DNA of 64,000 bases, from the NCBI RefSeq assembly GCF_030269925.1, contig NC_085116.1:7006001-7070000 (forward strand). Direction: 5' to 3'. The position numbers and the translations under genes are program-made. Under the pieces are notes generated by a model. The model did no database searches. It saw only the letters and a list, made by a program, of their open reading frames with translations, and had not been told where the DNA came from. This DNA is from Bombyx mori. Its lineage: Eukaryota > Arthropoda > Insecta > Lepidoptera > Bombycidae. This document shows, in pieces, positions 22,471 to 35,656 of the stretch; the first letter of the stretch is position 1, and every line of letters begins with the position of its first letter.

Positions 22471-24366
22471 TTTTAGATGATGAACAATTGAATTTAGAGT
22501 TATTTAATTTATAAATAAGTAAATAATAATATTCTTATTCGTTTTGATCTTAAATATGAAAAAAGCCCCAGCGGTAAGCAGTTTCTGATGTAATCACTTA
22601 CGATCAGCTGGGCCTTCGATGGCAATAAACATAAATTACTTCTGTAATAACTGACAACACTTACAATTTAGTTATTACACATTAACACAATGTACAGTAT
22701 AGTCGGCCCTGTACCCATTCGATTTTTTTAAATATCTATTTTGTTTTATTTGAAACAAGTTTACCGATAATATGTAAACAGATATGTAAGCAGCACGTCA
22801 ATGTGTTTACATTATTATTACCTTTATTGAGCGGATAGAGCAGGCGTCGCTTCAAATTGATAATAAATCACTTTTTGCAGTTTCTTAAACAAATTTTAAT
22901 GTAAACGTCTGCCAAAACATTTTATTTACGAATCATTATCTTGTACTTGACATACAAACGTATTTCTAAAATTAGAGAGTTATATTTATTCGAGGAGTGA
23001 TGATACACGACGATAAATTGTTTTACTTCACTTGGGCATTTTAAGATACACACATCGGGTAATGACTCATTATCTTGAACTTGTATGTTGTGATTAACTG
23101 AGACTATTTATATTTGATTAAACGAGGAAACATTAAAGTGTGTGTTGTGATACTACCAATTCGAATGAGGATACTAGCGGTGCGGCGGTGTAGTCCATGT
23201 TCCGAAAGTGGACCTAGGCGACAAGGGTAGTCCATCCTTCAAGGAAGGCCGCGAATTTATACAATGTCCAAAACAATTCCTCAAAGCACGTCCCATGAAA
23301 CAGACGGTACAAAATAAAATAGATGATTAAATTAATTAGTGTGATTTTATCATTGTCCGCTATTGTACTTCCTTATCATTAATACAATAGCGACTACGCA
23401 ATATATAATTTATAATTGATAAACCATGTCGTCTCAACATGCATGATTCCCAAAATTCGCCCATAATATCCATGAACATGCGAATGCTGTTATTGTGCCC
23501 ATATATCATCAACAATCATATTTTCTGATTTATAGGAACGTAAAGAGTGTTAGTTTATAATCTTTGATGAACCAAATCCAGTTACGTGAAAAGTACACTT
23601 TTGGGATATTTAAAAATATTTAGTTTTGTACATTTTTTTTTATAATTCGTTCAATAATTTCAATATAAGTCAACAGGATTTTCGTAATAATTCGTTTGTT
23701 ATATCGTAATATTAAATAGAACATTTAAATTTAGCGAAAATACTAGATTACTAATAGTTTTAAGTATAAGGCAAATAACAGTAACGTCAACAAAAAAACG
23801 AAAAGCCTTTGCTTCGATAATTATTAGAGACCATAATGTAATTTCTCATGTCAAATACATATTTATCATATGAAATATAGATTAAACATTTTATTAAATG
23901 AAATAGATAAATATGTAAAGTTTAACGTTCTCGCATTCACAAAGTTCCGAATACGGTAACTAAATAGTCAAATATAGAATTGCAATGCCATTTACGTACA
24001 CCTTATAAATAACAAAAATTGGATGGACAGTGAATTATTTCAGTGGAAAAGAAGTAAAAGTAATATAATAAATACCAAACACAATAAATCTTTACGGGAG
24101 ACAAAACGAAACGTAAACGTGGCGATAAATATACCAGCAAACTTTATCTTTATTGAAATTAACATGTTTTCTGTTTGTGGTGAAGGCTTCTCTTTTTATT
24201 AAGAACAAGTGAACAATTTCGCCAGGACTAACTAACTCTATATGTACGAATGTAAAACAAACTCATTTCGAAACGCCAAATGATGCTATGCCAGAAACTT
24301 TCCTTAAGTGCCAACAAGAATTGTATATAGTTTAACTCGAACGGTTGAGCGTTGTGCAAAGGTAGA
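22471..24366. other. AT-rich stretch, only a LINE scrap seen
   Basis: Apart from a degenerate family A LINE piece at 23170-23320, nothing is recognised. Confidence 0.45.
23170..23320 (-). mobile_element. Degenerate LINE piece, family A
   Basis: CAATTCCTCAAAGCACGTCC and GAAACAGACGGTACAAAATA match 1005-1055 (CAATTCCTCAGAGCACTCC...GCGGTACAAAATACAG). The rest is heavily mutated. Confidence 0.4.
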
Positions 24367-24374
24367 AACTAGAC

Positions 24375-24687
24375 CGGTGTTTCCCAACGTGGGGCCCACG
24401 CCCCACAAGGGGGCAATTTGATAATTAAGGGGAGCTATCGCACTAAATTAATATAGAAAATCTGTATTAAAATCTTTTGAATTTGAATTTCATTTCTTAA
24501 TATGTGTTTTGAAATGTTACTTACTGTGTTTTGATAACAATTTCATAGGGATTCCTTCCTAAAACCTATTATTTATGTTTCTTAAGTGAACAAATAAATT
24601 TTTAATATTAAAAATTATATATGGCGGGCATAAAAATTTTGAAATGTTACAGTGTGGCATGGCACAAAAAAAGGTTGGGAAGCACTG
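24375..24687. mobile_element. hAT-like MITE
   Basis: Ends CGGTGTTTCCCAACG and (inverted) CAGTGCTTCCCAACC, the usual hAT terminal pattern. Candidate 8-bp target duplication AACTAGAC / CATTAGAC (6 of 8 match). 313 bp, AT-rich interior, no coding capacity. Confidence 0.6.
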
Positions 24688-24984
24688 CATTAGACGGAGA
24701 ACGGTAATTAGAAATGATAGCCGACTTTTATGCGTTGGTTATATGGTTAGTGACTATAAGTACTGTACCACGAAAAGTCTGTTCGATTCCTAGTAGAAAT
24801 CCTATTTCTTAACTTCCTACGGTGAACGCCATGTGGCCCACCCGTGGGCTTAGCGTACTATACCGTTCAGGCCAAGCCAAAATTAGGGAATCATAATTTT
24901 TTATCAACTTGAGACGTGCATTTTAAAATTTATAAAATACGATGATTTGAGAGATATTCGTACAGTTGAAACATTAAATTCGAA

Positions 24985-25045
24985 AAAAAAGTACAATTGG
25001 CGGTCTTATCGCTAAGAGCGATCTCTTCCAGACAACTAGAAAAGA
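24985..25045 (-). repeat. LINE 3' UTR scrap
   Basis: The minus strand reads TCTGGAAGAGATCGCTCTTA then GCGATAAGACCGCCAATTG, a 3'-UTR motif common to lepidopteran LINEs (from memory). Confidence 0.4.
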
Positions 25046-25078
25046 ATCATTTGGAAACGAATTTCACGCGGCGTACCA

Positions 25079-25321
25079 CTGGTGGTAGGACCTCTTGCGA
25101 GTCCGCACGGGTAGGTACCACCGCCACGCCTATTTCTGCCGTGAAGCAGTAATGCGTTTCGGTTTGAAGGGTGGGGCAGCCGTTGTAACTACACTTGAAA
25201 CCTTAGAACTTATACCTCAAGGTGTGTGGCGCATTTACGTTGTAGATATCTATGGGCTCCAGTAACCACTTAACACCAGGTGGGCTATGAGCTCGTCTAC
25301 ACATCTAAGCAATAAAAAAAA
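25079..25321 (+). mobile_element. SINE (Bm1-like), 5'-truncated
   Basis: ACTGGTGGTAGGACCTCTTG to AGCAATAAAAAAAATA. Well conserved. Confidence 0.87.
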
Positions 25322-25816
25322 TATGTTAAAAACTACAACTTTCAATTGGATTTGAAAACCAAGGCATTCGGTTCGGATAAAGGGCAACGCGGCTTACTGA
25401 TGACGTTTGCCATCACAAAAATATTTTAACATAGAATTCAAAATTTCATTCATTTAATCATCGTGAAAAACCTATAGGTAGTTAATAGAATAACCAAAAA
25501 ATATTACTGTGGTCATTTTTTTTAATACATGCATCTACTACATATATTTTTCAATAACATTCAAAATATTGATATATCTATAACAAAATTGTATTTAGAA
25601 TCTAGGCGATTAACTTTTCCAACATTATCAGTAGGTACCTGGTTAACCAAACATAGATCTATAATGGTCTCTTAATAGCCGCTAACGATGTTGATTAAGC
25701 AGAACTAATTTCATTTATTCAACAAGAAATTAAAAAGATATTAGCTCACCGCAATGAGATCATGTCTGTCATCGTTTCATACCTTCAAAATGTTAAAAGT
25801 AGCTTGACGTTGTAAT

Positions 25817-26068
25817 TTTTTTTTTATTGCTTAGATGGGTGGACGAGCTCACAAGTCACAACCCACCTGGTGTTAAGTCGTTACTGGAGCCCATAGACAT
25901 CTACAACGTAAATGCGTCACCCACCTTGAGATATAAGTTCTAAGATCTCAGTATAGTTACAACGGCTGCCCTACCCTTCAGACCGAAACACATTACTGCT
26001 TCACGGCAGAAATAGGTAAGACGGTGGTACCTACCCGCGCGGACTCCCAAGAGGTCCTACCACCAGTA
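25817..26068 (-). mobile_element. SINE (Bm1-like), 5'-truncated
   Basis: Poly-T, ATTGCTTAGATGGGTGGACG, an 8-base extra AAGTCACA in the tail region, and CCACCAGTAA at the far end. Confidence 0.86.
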
Positions 26069-26151
26069 ATACTGCGTTGTTTATTACTAAGCTTCCCGTT
26101 TTCCCTCTAGGTAATTTTCAATGGAATCCAGATTGTTATTTCTGTTAGATT

Positions 26152-26358
26152 TTGAAGAAAATGGATTATAATGATTGCATAAGAAGGGGTCACGGTCGAC
26201 GGGTCAATAAACCCGACAATGCTGTGCTAAAGTCTGAACGCGCCGGGGCGCCCACCGCGAGCCGCTTACACCGCACTCGTATGAAATTCAGTGAATGGAA
26301 ATCTCAGGCTGCGCACTTCACCCGATATTGCGGTTCCGAGATATGCAGAATGATCTAA
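26152..26358 (+). other. GC-rich open frame, not recognised
   Basis: 68 codons (MKKMDYNDCIRRGHGRRVNK at the start; Arg-rich) in a locally GC-rich stretch just after a SINE. CCCTCTAG at 26103-26110 could be an acceptor. No domain is seen. Composition sets it apart from the neighbouring AT-rich DNA, but it could equally be an old repeat. Confidence 0.18.
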
Positions 26359-26359
26359 T

Positions 26360-27648
26360 ATTGCATGGAGGTCGTAAATAATTGAGCAGACTTAAACAGA
26401 GATGGCTTTTCAGCGCCTTTCTCTGAGGGGAACCTGAATAATCCAGTTGTATTTCTTTAAGGTATATATATATAATTTACTTTGCATCATAATTTCAAAC
26501 ATAAAATTTGAAAATGGAGAGAAAATCAATTATTTTTCCACAATGGATATACTTACAAGCTACGCTATTTAACTGGTTGCAATTTGAATTATTTCTATAA
26601 GGAAGGAAGTTTATGTAGAGATAATTTGTTGAAACTTATTCAGGCCTTGGTCAATTATATGATCAATCAACTCAAACTTGAATTCGATTAACTTTAAAGT
26701 TTCCTAATAAAACTTTAAACAACTGAAAGCGGAAACTTTATATTGGGTAACGTCTTGATTAATGAAAAGCTCTATTCAACTTATTAAATTTACTGTTAAT
26801 TCAAATTAAGGAAACAGAAATTTTTGTGTACTTTTAGAAATGTTTCAAATACAATATTTTAGTACTGTGTACTAGAATTTATTATACTAACCAAATAGCA
26901 AAAAAATTAAGCATATACATTTCCTATAAATCGGTTGAATCCGCATGTGTCCCGGCAGAGTTCCTAATATGTATACCTAATTGAGAAATACGAATATGAT
27001 TTTTTTTTATTGCAAACAAACTGTAGGTATGCTATCCCTATTTTACAAATTCACATACGAATAATTTATTGTATTTTATTATTTATCTCTTGTATCCTTG
27101 TCTTTGATATTACTAGTCATTCCCTATTTAATAATCTCATACAATTTATACATGTTGAGTTGCAATGTATTTACATCTTACGGTCTTGTAATATAAGTTT
27201 ATTTGATAAGAACAGCGCACATGCCACTTTAACAAAAGTTAACGTAATGCTCACTAACAATATCTACTGAAGAGTTAGTACGTTGGTAATTAAATCTAAA
27301 ACATTAACCTGTACTTAAACACTTAAATAGCTCAATGAGAACGTACAGTTTCCGTAATAGAATAATAATATTTGTTTTATTTTCCGTCAGTGTAACAATA
27401 TCCAAATGACAAATTCGTATTCTCGGCCTGGTTGCGGTAACATCAACTGAATACAAAATTACACAGCTCTTTTGAATTTCGTTGGAACGAAACAAGGACA
27501 AATTACCTTCCGATTTCCTTGCGGCAACCTCCGTTGTAAATTTAAACGTAACTTTTCGTTTCTCGAAGAACGAATTAAGTTTATTCTCGCAATTCCGATT
27601 AGGATAGAAAAAGTGAAGCGAAACTATATAGAGTACTTTATTTCATAA
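26360..27648. other. AT-rich stretch, no gene seen
   Basis: Open frames such as 27010-27270 are AT-rich and lack coding features. Confidence 0.45.
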
Positions 27649-28002
27649 CTAGCGACCCGCCCTCGCTTCGCTTCGGAAACATTAAATGTTATTATTGATA
27701 GCTTAGTCCCGCAAAGTTATGTCCCGTCGTACAGCGGGTGACGCCGCGGGGCGAAGCTAGTCTAAAAAAAGTGAAGCCTGAGTTACTCCTTATATCATCA
27801 GCTACCTATCAGTGAAAGTCCCGTCAAAATCGGTACAGCCGTTCCAGAGATTAGCCGGAACAAACAGACAGACAGACAAAAATTGTAAAAAATGCTATTT
27901 TGGTGTATGTACCGTATACCTATATATATTCATATGCATGTAGTAAAAAGCAGTTATTTCAATATTACAAACAGACACTCCAATTTTATTTATATGTATA
28001 GA
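27649..28002 (-). mobile_element. Helitron (CGAAGCGAGGGCGGG family)
   Basis: Minus strand TCTATACATATAAATAAAAT to CGGGTCGCTAG. It contains GTCTGTCTGTTTGTTCCGGC and TGATAGGTAGCTGATGATAT, as in 34545-34891 and 56502-56845. Confidence 0.72.
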
Positions 28003-29763
28003 TAATAACTAATATTTCACTTTGGGAGGACATTGTCCTGTGATAAAACGCGGCCGGAATATAGTTCTGCGCCAGGCCAATAAAGAGAAATAATAAAAAG
28101 TTAAAGTTGTTCTACAATTCATACTTATGTCCGGTAGTTTCACCCGTGTTCATTTTAGTATTCAAAAAGGGCAAAATTCGTCTTATTCTTATTATATCTC
28201 TAAAAGTATATTAACACAACAGTGTGACTGTAACTTTAAAATATTTTCTTTATCTATATTTATAATATTCTAATAATTATAACAGACTTCAAAAAAAGGA
28301 GGTTATCTAATGGACTATTTTGTTTTTCAAGGTAAATCGATTCTGATGATCCTTGAATACATAAAAGTTGGTGCTTTTCCTCTGGTCCCATTTAAATTTT
28401 ATTAAAATCTGACCTGAAATTTACTTTTGAGTTTTCCTAGAGTAGTTTTATTCTTCCATAACAATGCACATATATTTAATTGACTTCGAATATAGTGATG
28501 ATATTCTCATCTTCTTATATCGATTCTCTCTTTTGTTCAATCGTTGTATTCTTAACACTAAAATTGATTCATGTTGCTAAACTAAACTTTTTTAAAGTTT
28601 CTGGTAGTAACTGGTAGCGTAATAGACTATGTATGTGGGTTTAAAATTCAAGATGCCACTTACGGTAGCAGTCGGCAAAGGCTAGGTTAATAGCATTGCG
28701 ACCTGTATCAATGCAATTATAAAGACAATTGCAGAGCAAACACAATGAACGCTTTGTCTCCATCTACAGACACAATTATCATCGATGAACCGGTTTTGAA
28801 GTTTGATCAAGTAGATTAATAATATGCTTTTTGTATATTGTACAACTGTAAAATGCCCTCTTAATCTGTTCAATCGTAATACTGCTGTTGTTGACGAGAG
28901 AATGTTTTGATCTGAGAAAAAAATTGTAGTAGTTGTAAGTACTACCAATAACTTTTCTGTAGATTTCTTCTCTCAAACTGAGCCCCGTGAGTTCGCCCAC
29001 CAGTTAAGGTGAAACCAGAATAGCCACTCGAAGCGTGTGTAGATAAACAAAAGTTGATTTCAGTACAATTTGAATTTATTTTAGTTAGGTTTTTTTTTTT
29101 AATTGCGCGTAAAAAGCGATTTTTATATTCATTTTAGATGAAAACAAAGCTAGATTTAGTGCTCTCAAAAACGAGATGTAAAAACTTAGGTGTTGATAAT
29201 TTATTCTTCTGTAACTAAGGGACCGTAAAACTCGAATATTAAATAGACTTCGACAAGAATACGTTGATGATTATATTAGAACACGTAAGGCTTCGAGCCG
29301 TGGACATTGTGACCGTAAACACAACATTTCCATAGTCAGCAACGATTGCTACTTCATATGTTAATGAACGATTGGCTTGGTGGAACATTAACAATGTTCC
29401 CCGCGATTTGACGGACGTTAACTCGTTACATTGCATTTAAACAATATGGGAACAGACGAACATACAAATCATACACAATCGTTTCTGGAAGTCACAAATC
29501 AGCACGCGTATATGTTTCAAATGCTTTCGAAAACAAAGTGAAACTTCTCATTGTTCAATTTTAGATCGCAGAACTGAGCTTCGTTCTGATGAAACTAACA
29601 ACTGCACACACGCGACACCAAACAATAGATCTTCAAATAGTAGTTGAACAATGCTGTAGTACTCCAGTGTAGCGTAAATGGCGCGACATATTTCATGGTG
29701 TTCAAACCTTGAATGAAAAAATCATTACAGAACATCGAGTCGCTTAAAATCAGTATCTATACT
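28003..29763. other. AT-rich stretch, no gene seen
   Basis: CAGACTTCAAAAAAAGGAGG at 28285-28304 is a repeat-like motif. Otherwise nothing is recognised. Confidence 0.4.
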
Positions 29764-30154
29764 TCTATACTTATATTATAAAGAGGAAAAATTTATTAGT
29801 TTGTTTGTACTGAATAGGCTCCGAAACTACAGAACCGATTTGAAAAATTCTTTCAATGTTTGGAAGCTACACTATTCCCGGCGAGTGACATAGGCATATG
29901 ACAATAATAATGACGTAACTTTTTAAAAAAAAATATAGGGATCCTTACTAAAAAAAATTACCTAAAACATTCTTTACATCGCGTGCCCTGTGAAAACGAT
30001 TGATGATAGAATAAAATAATGTACTACGACTTTGTAGAACACATTATTATTTTAATTCCGCAATAAGTGTTCTTTTATTTTTAAAAATAAAACAACGTCA
30101 AATATCGCTGAAATCTTTGTTAAAGATCCGAGCGGAGCCGGAGCGGGCCGCTAG
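29764..30154 (+). mobile_element. Helitron (GCGGAGCCGGAGCGGGC family)
   Basis: Begins TCTATACTTATATTATAAAG, contains GGCTCCGAAACTACAGAACC and GAAGCTACACTATTCCCGGC, and ends GCGGGCCGCTAG followed by T. Non-autonomous. Confidence 0.7.
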
Positions 30155-32590
30155 TAATATATAAACAAATAAAACATAGAACCGTAAAAGGTTTATTGAA
30201 CGAACACTGTGACGTAATTCGAATATTTTATCATCCTAATGCTAAAAACTAAATCAACGCATACACAGTCAAACATCTGTCATCACAAACAGTCGGGCGG
30301 TGGCCACATAAAAATAGCTAGTCACCTCGAAATATTAATAAATACTAGTGGTACATACACGCGACATCGTAATATGTTCTCTCGTTTAATATTATTTACT
30401 TATTCGCGCCGTGCAAAAGCTTTCCGCCTACATTCTTTGTTGAATTTACAACTAACAAGTTCTCAAAATAAATACGTCTACTATTCGGATAATTCAATGA
30501 AGGAGTACCGTTTGCGATCTATGTTGAAAAACCGGCCAGTCTAAACGGACCTATAAAAATATAAAAATACATTGCATTTCTGTCAATGCAAGAAGGCACG
30601 GTTAAGCCGTCGCGTCTACCACTGATAACTCTGTTCAACCCTAGTTCGATATCATAAGGGCGACGCAAACAAAACCCGACGGTATATGATACATGAACTC
30701 TCGAAGTCCGCTGTGGAAGAGCACAAAGCTTCAAGGTTTGTAGTAAGGATGCGCTATATAGGAAGACGCCAGTACTTTAAAATTAAAATCCGTTAAGGTG
30801 CTAAATCTGATTTACTGTTAAATTAAATTAAATCTAAAGCATAGTATTTACAATGTTAGGTTGTATAATTATTATTATTATTTGTGTTAAAAAAAACAAA
30901 TTTGTATTTAGTTGGGTAAAAGTAGGAAGGTAGAAAAAAATACTAAAAATATGAATTACAAAGATGTAGCTGTTGTATACCAATAGAACTTAAGTTTCAG
31001 TCCTATCTCTAATTGAACAGAGGTATCCACATGTGTTAGCAGCCGCTTAACGTCAGGTGATACGTGTTGATATTTCCAGCCCAACACAAATAATTAAATA
31101 AAACTATCCATTAGATTCTCTCTTCGTTGCCATAAAACAAAGTGCAAAAAGGTGTTTTCTTTGGCCAAAAATCAAAATCTTTAGGAAATATCTGCCACCA
31201 GGGCGTCATTGTCAAGGGCATATGCCCCTGATGACGCAGGCAATGTCAAACATGTTTAAAATGTTCTACATCGTGATTATCTTTCTACCTACGTTAAATA
31301 AATTTGATTAGTAGTATTCATGTAAAAAAAATAACTACTCGGTCAAAATTAAACGAATTTCGTTAAGATTAAATGCATATAAATTGCGCTAGATTATTTC
31401 CAAGTGAAATCTAAATTGACACTATATATTCATATGCAGCATGCAAAATTTTGAATCGTTATTTTATGTTTATAACTACTAAATTAAAAGAATAATCCTT
31501 TATGACATTTCAATTTAATCACGAATCTGTAATATAAAAAATAAAAACACGAATAACTATTTTTTTTTGTTATTAAATCACTGCATGAGATTAAAAGAAT
31601 CATATTAGATTATAATCTAATTCACAAAACAGAAACAAGTTGTACTTGATTGACGAACATGTCACAAGTGCCATAGAGATAAGCTGACAATTATTATCTT
31701 ACCTGTCAACAAACTAATCATACACTCCAGCTTTAATTGGATATTCAATGTAATTGAATAAATTAATGCACTGTTCTTTAATAAAAGTTATTCTAGCTGA
31801 TATCTAGTTTAGTGCGTCTGTTTTTTTAACATATACATTTTTATTGGTTATATTAGGTAATGACCTTGTACCCGGAAAAATAAAATAAATCAAAATTTCG
31901 ACTAATGCGCATCTTAAGTTAAAGTAGAAGGTTCAGTAATTACAATGAGCTTTCGCGATTAAAATTCATAGAAAAGAATAAAATTAAAGAAAATTTTAAT
32001 GTTTTATTTTAAGCAGCCTGTATTCTCTCGGTTTTTCTTTAAGACTATTTTAAATTCAAATTAAGTTTTAGTTATTTTGATTCCGTATAATGTTATGATA
32101 ATTTAAATATAAATCCAGAAAAAAAAATGTATCTTTCCAACCTACCCTGACATTAGGGAGCGCCTGTGCTCGAGTTCAGATTCGCATTGCCTTGAGATGG
32201 AAATAATTTCGAGGCTTACTTCAATTATATGAAAATTGGACGTCGGCGCTTTTTGTTATCACAGAGCATTTAATAAAAAAAGGCAGTGTCAACTGCTTTT
32301 AATCAAGCCATTGTTGATTCGCGTCCTTTTCAACCTTAAACGAAGGAAAGTAAAAAGTCAGATTCGTATACTATTTGATTTTAAAAAGTTTACGTTATTA
32401 CGTGGATGTTATTCACTTTATTATCAATTTTATTTAATGTTATTTTCGGACGCACGTTTTCTCGCTTTTTATAAGTATGCTAGTGAAACTCGGTAACGCT
32501 CCTCTTTATTTATAGATAAATGTATAAAATAACCTAATACTTGTTGAAGCTACTCATCTTATGGTATTTCAGAAACCTTTCAAAATATAT
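30155..32590. other. AT-rich stretch, no gene seen
   Basis: The 101-codon frame at 30239-30544 overlaps the edge of the Helitron flank and shows no domain. A nested hairpin lies at 31203-31237. Confidence 0.45.
31203..31237. other. Nested inverted repeat
   Basis: Perfect 12-bp palindrome GGGCATATGCCC (31216-31227) inside an outer GCGTCAT / ATGACGC stem. Confidence 0.5.
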
Positions 32591-32832
32591 TTACTGCTGG
32601 TAGGACGTCTTGTAAGTCCACACGAGTAGGTACCACCAACCTATCTATTTCTGCCGTGAAGCAGTAATACGTTTCGGTTTAAAGAATTGGGCAGCCGTTG
32701 TACTGTAAAAACTGAGACCTTAGAACTCATATCTCGAAGGTGGCGGCATTGACGTTGTAGGCGTCTATGGGGTCTGGTAACCACTTAACACCAGGTGGGC
32801 TAGGAGCTCGTCCACCAATCTAAGCACATAAA
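32591..32832 (+). mobile_element. SINE (Bm1-like), moderately diverged
   Basis: CTGCTGGTAGGACGTCTTGT to TCTAAGCACATAAAG, with several small deletions. Confidence 0.78.
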
Positions 32833-33055
32833 GACATATAAGAAAATTTTAGGATTGGTATTAAACTTATTATAATATACCATACATACTATAGGGATCT
32901 CATCGAAAGGACACGGAGAAAGACCAGTGACAAGTTAACTAATAGCAGTCTACCCAGTAGGTAACGCCTCCGAGTCGAGTATTTATTACAAATAAACAGT
33001 ATTTATTCTATAATATATATTCTATACTACTAAAACTATACTACCAAATAAGCAC

Positions 33056-33077
33056 TATTAATTAATTAATTAATTAC
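33056..33077. repeat. (TTAA)n microsatellite
   Basis: About five tandem ATTA units. Confidence 0.8.
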
Positions 33078-33319
33078 TCTACGTACGAAACATAGTTTAT
33101 TGTTCTTGTATTTGGCTGTGATCCTAATCACGAATTTCATTATTTTCGTTTTTCTAATATCGTCAATGACTAATATTTTCTAAGTTTTTGCCAACAATGA
33201 CTACATTGAGGAGACGAAACATAAGACATGTATAATAGATGTTTTTTATTAGAAACAAAATAAAAATGTTTGCTACGAGATACAAAGTTATTATTGAGAA
33301 CATCGTTCAATAAGATAAA

Positions 33320-33560
33320 TAGGTAGGACGTAGGTACCAACTCATGTGGACTCAATACACACAACGTCGGCTACCACCAGTGCTAAATATAGGAATTACG
33401 GAGAACAGCTAGGGTAGGATATACGGACGGATTATAGGCAATATCGGTATTTAGTGATTTGAGTTTTTTTATTGCGGTCATGGCATACCTGGTGCTAAAT
33501 GTATACAGAAGCCCGTGAAGATCACCGCCAGATCGTTACCGCCAACCACCTTAACATTTG
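33320..33560 (-). repeat. Two degenerate SINE pieces (Bm1-like)
   Basis: 33320-33383 resembles the SINE 5' module (TAGGTACCAACTCATG...CTACCACCAGTG). 33466-33560 resembles a second copy's tail (TTTTTTTATTGCGG, ACCTGGTGCTAAATG, CCAACCACCTT). Confidence 0.45.
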
Positions 33561-33740
33561 TAATATGTCACAATTGTACAGTAGTTACGCAATGTTACTA
33601 AGTTACGTAAGTTAGGTTTTTTTTTTATGTGAAACATCTATAGCCGCACGTAAAACCGATTTCTTGCGTGGGGACGCATGTCGTGGCCACGCTATATGAT
33701 GGTATATATATACAGTCTATATGCAGTAGTGTGTACGGTG

Positions 33741-33756
33741 TGGCGACGCGTCGCCA
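33741..33756. other. 16-bp perfect palindrome
   Basis: TGGCGACGCGTCGCCA, in a GC-richer patch (33640-33830) with TATATATATA at 33703-33712. Not assigned to a known element. Confidence 0.5.
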
Positions 33757-33871
33757 TGCGCAATCGACTGTGCGATTCTCTCCCACTCGATCCGGCGTTA
33801 AGCCATCTCTCTGGCTACACTGAGCTCGGATACGTATAGTTTATACTCCGTAGTGTATACAGTGTTGTTTT

Positions 33872-34540
33872 TTGTTTACTACAGTACACATAAACTGTGT
33901 TTTACTTGAAAACAAATTATTTTTTCGTAATATTATATTTTATCATTATGACATATTTAGTTCCTATCACAATCTGTTCTTTTCTGCATATTACTTTTAC
34001 AAAATAATGTCGATGTTCCACATCTGCAAGGCGTCCCGTGACGGCACACATTTTTTTTTCAATTTGATAACTATCACAAAATTACTACCACGGTGACGAT
34101 ATCCTTTCATGATAATAGTCATTCATGAACATCACATTTGATTAAAAAACTTGTGATTTAAACACCGGCATAGTCGCATCACTCATCACTCCGACGCTAA
34201 AGTCTTATAGGTCTAGGTTCTAAACCAAGTAACCATCATAGTCCATTAAGTGCATTTCGCATAACTGTCTCTTCTTAATAAAAACATATGACCTAAAATT
34301 TCCCTTTGTATATTTTTTATTGGTGCACGGTGTACTATGAAATAATTACCACACCATATTTAACAAACAAAAAAAACAGATAAAAGTAGCCCATGCTTGC
34401 AACGTCGAGTATAGAATTCAAACTATTAAATAGCAATGGAATTAATTGCCAATTTCTACAATCATCTTTTAATGATTCTAAAATAAAATAAACGGTATTT
34501 TATTGACTTTTGAATAAAATATGGCAGAGCCATAGATCGT
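33872..34540. other. AT-rich stretch, no gene seen
   Basis: No conserved frame or named repeat recognised. Confidence 0.4.
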
Positions 34541-34544
34541 TAAA

Positions 34545-34891
34545 TCTATACATATAAATAAAATTGGAGTGTCTGTTTGTAATATTGAAATAGCCTCTTT
34601 TAACTACATGCATATGAATATATATACGGTACATACACCAAAATATCATTTTTTACAATTTTTGTCTGTGTGTCTGTCTGTTTGTTCCGGCTAATCTCTG
34701 GAACGGCTAAACCGATTTTGACGAGACTTTCACTGATAGGTAGCTGATGATATAAGGAGTAACTTTTTTTAGACTAGCTTCGCCCCGCGGTTTCACCCGC
34801 GGTACGATAATAACCGCGGGTAAAATCGCGGGACTCAGCTATCAATAATAAAATTTAATGTTTCCGGAGCGAAGCGAGGGCGGGTCGCTAG
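34545..34891 (+). mobile_element. Helitron (CGAAGCGAGGGCGGG family), best copy
   Basis: TCTATACATATAAATAAAAT to GGGCGGGTCGCTAG, between A (34544) and T (34892). It carries the 3'-proximal GC-rich hairpin region (CCGCGGTTTCACCCGCGG) expected of Helitrons. No coding capacity. Confidence 0.78.
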
Positions 34892-35228
34892 TATTTTTAA
34901 ATAAAACTTAGGCAAGAAAATCTTTTGGAACGAAGCCATCACCCATTACGGTAAATAAAGACTTTTCCTGTGGTGGATTGTGTATTTTATTTCACACTTA
35001 ACAGCAAATAAAATTAAAGAGAAACCTTTTTGCGAAAACAACATCGAAATTATTAAGTGGAGCAACATTTCGCTATCCCGCAAGCACCTGAATGATGCCG
35101 ACGTTATGAATTATACAATGTCAAATCTAACAGATTACATATTTAATTAATACTTTATTATTCAGTGGAATGGTTAGGGAAAAAATTACAAAAATTATGA
35201 TAAAATTCCTTTATTTTCATACAAAATG

Positions 35229-35656
35229 GTTTTTTTTTTTGTTATTGCTTAGATGGTTGGACGAGCTCACAGTCCGATGTTAAGTGGTTACTGGAGCCCA
35301 TAGACATCTACAACGTAAATGCGATATAAGTTCTAAGGTCTCAGTATAGTTACAACGACTGCCCCACCCTTCAAACCGAAACGCATTACTGCTTCACGGC
35401 AGAAATAGGCATGGCGGTGGTACCCACCCGCCCGGACTCACAAGAGGTCCTACCACCAGTAATTACGCAAATTATAATTTTGCGGGTTTGATTTTTATTA
35501 CACGATGTTATTCCTTGACCGTGGAAGTCAATCGTGAACATTTGTTAAGTAAGTATTTCATTAGAAAAATTGGTACCCGCCTGCGGAATTCGAACACCGG
35601 TGCATCGCTACATACGAATGCACCGGACGTCTTATCCTTTAGGCCACGACGACTTC
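35229..35656 (-). mobile_element. Full-length SINE (Bm1-like) with tRNA-like head
   Basis: Second near-complete copy. The head on the minus strand is GTCGTCGTGGCCTAAAGG...GTGTTCGAATTCC, followed by the body CAAGGAATAACATCGTG and the 3' module. A deletion of about 15 bp removes the GGTGGG motif that flanks the GCGCATTT region in other copies. Confidence 0.86.

Noticed and set aside
24730..24850. tRNA-like sequence with TGTTCGATTCC
   Set aside because: Only a B-box-like motif remains. Probably an old SINE head, too degraded to name.
30239..30544. 101-codon plus-strand frame
   Set aside because: AT-driven composition, no domain and no splice or promoter context. Treated as chance.
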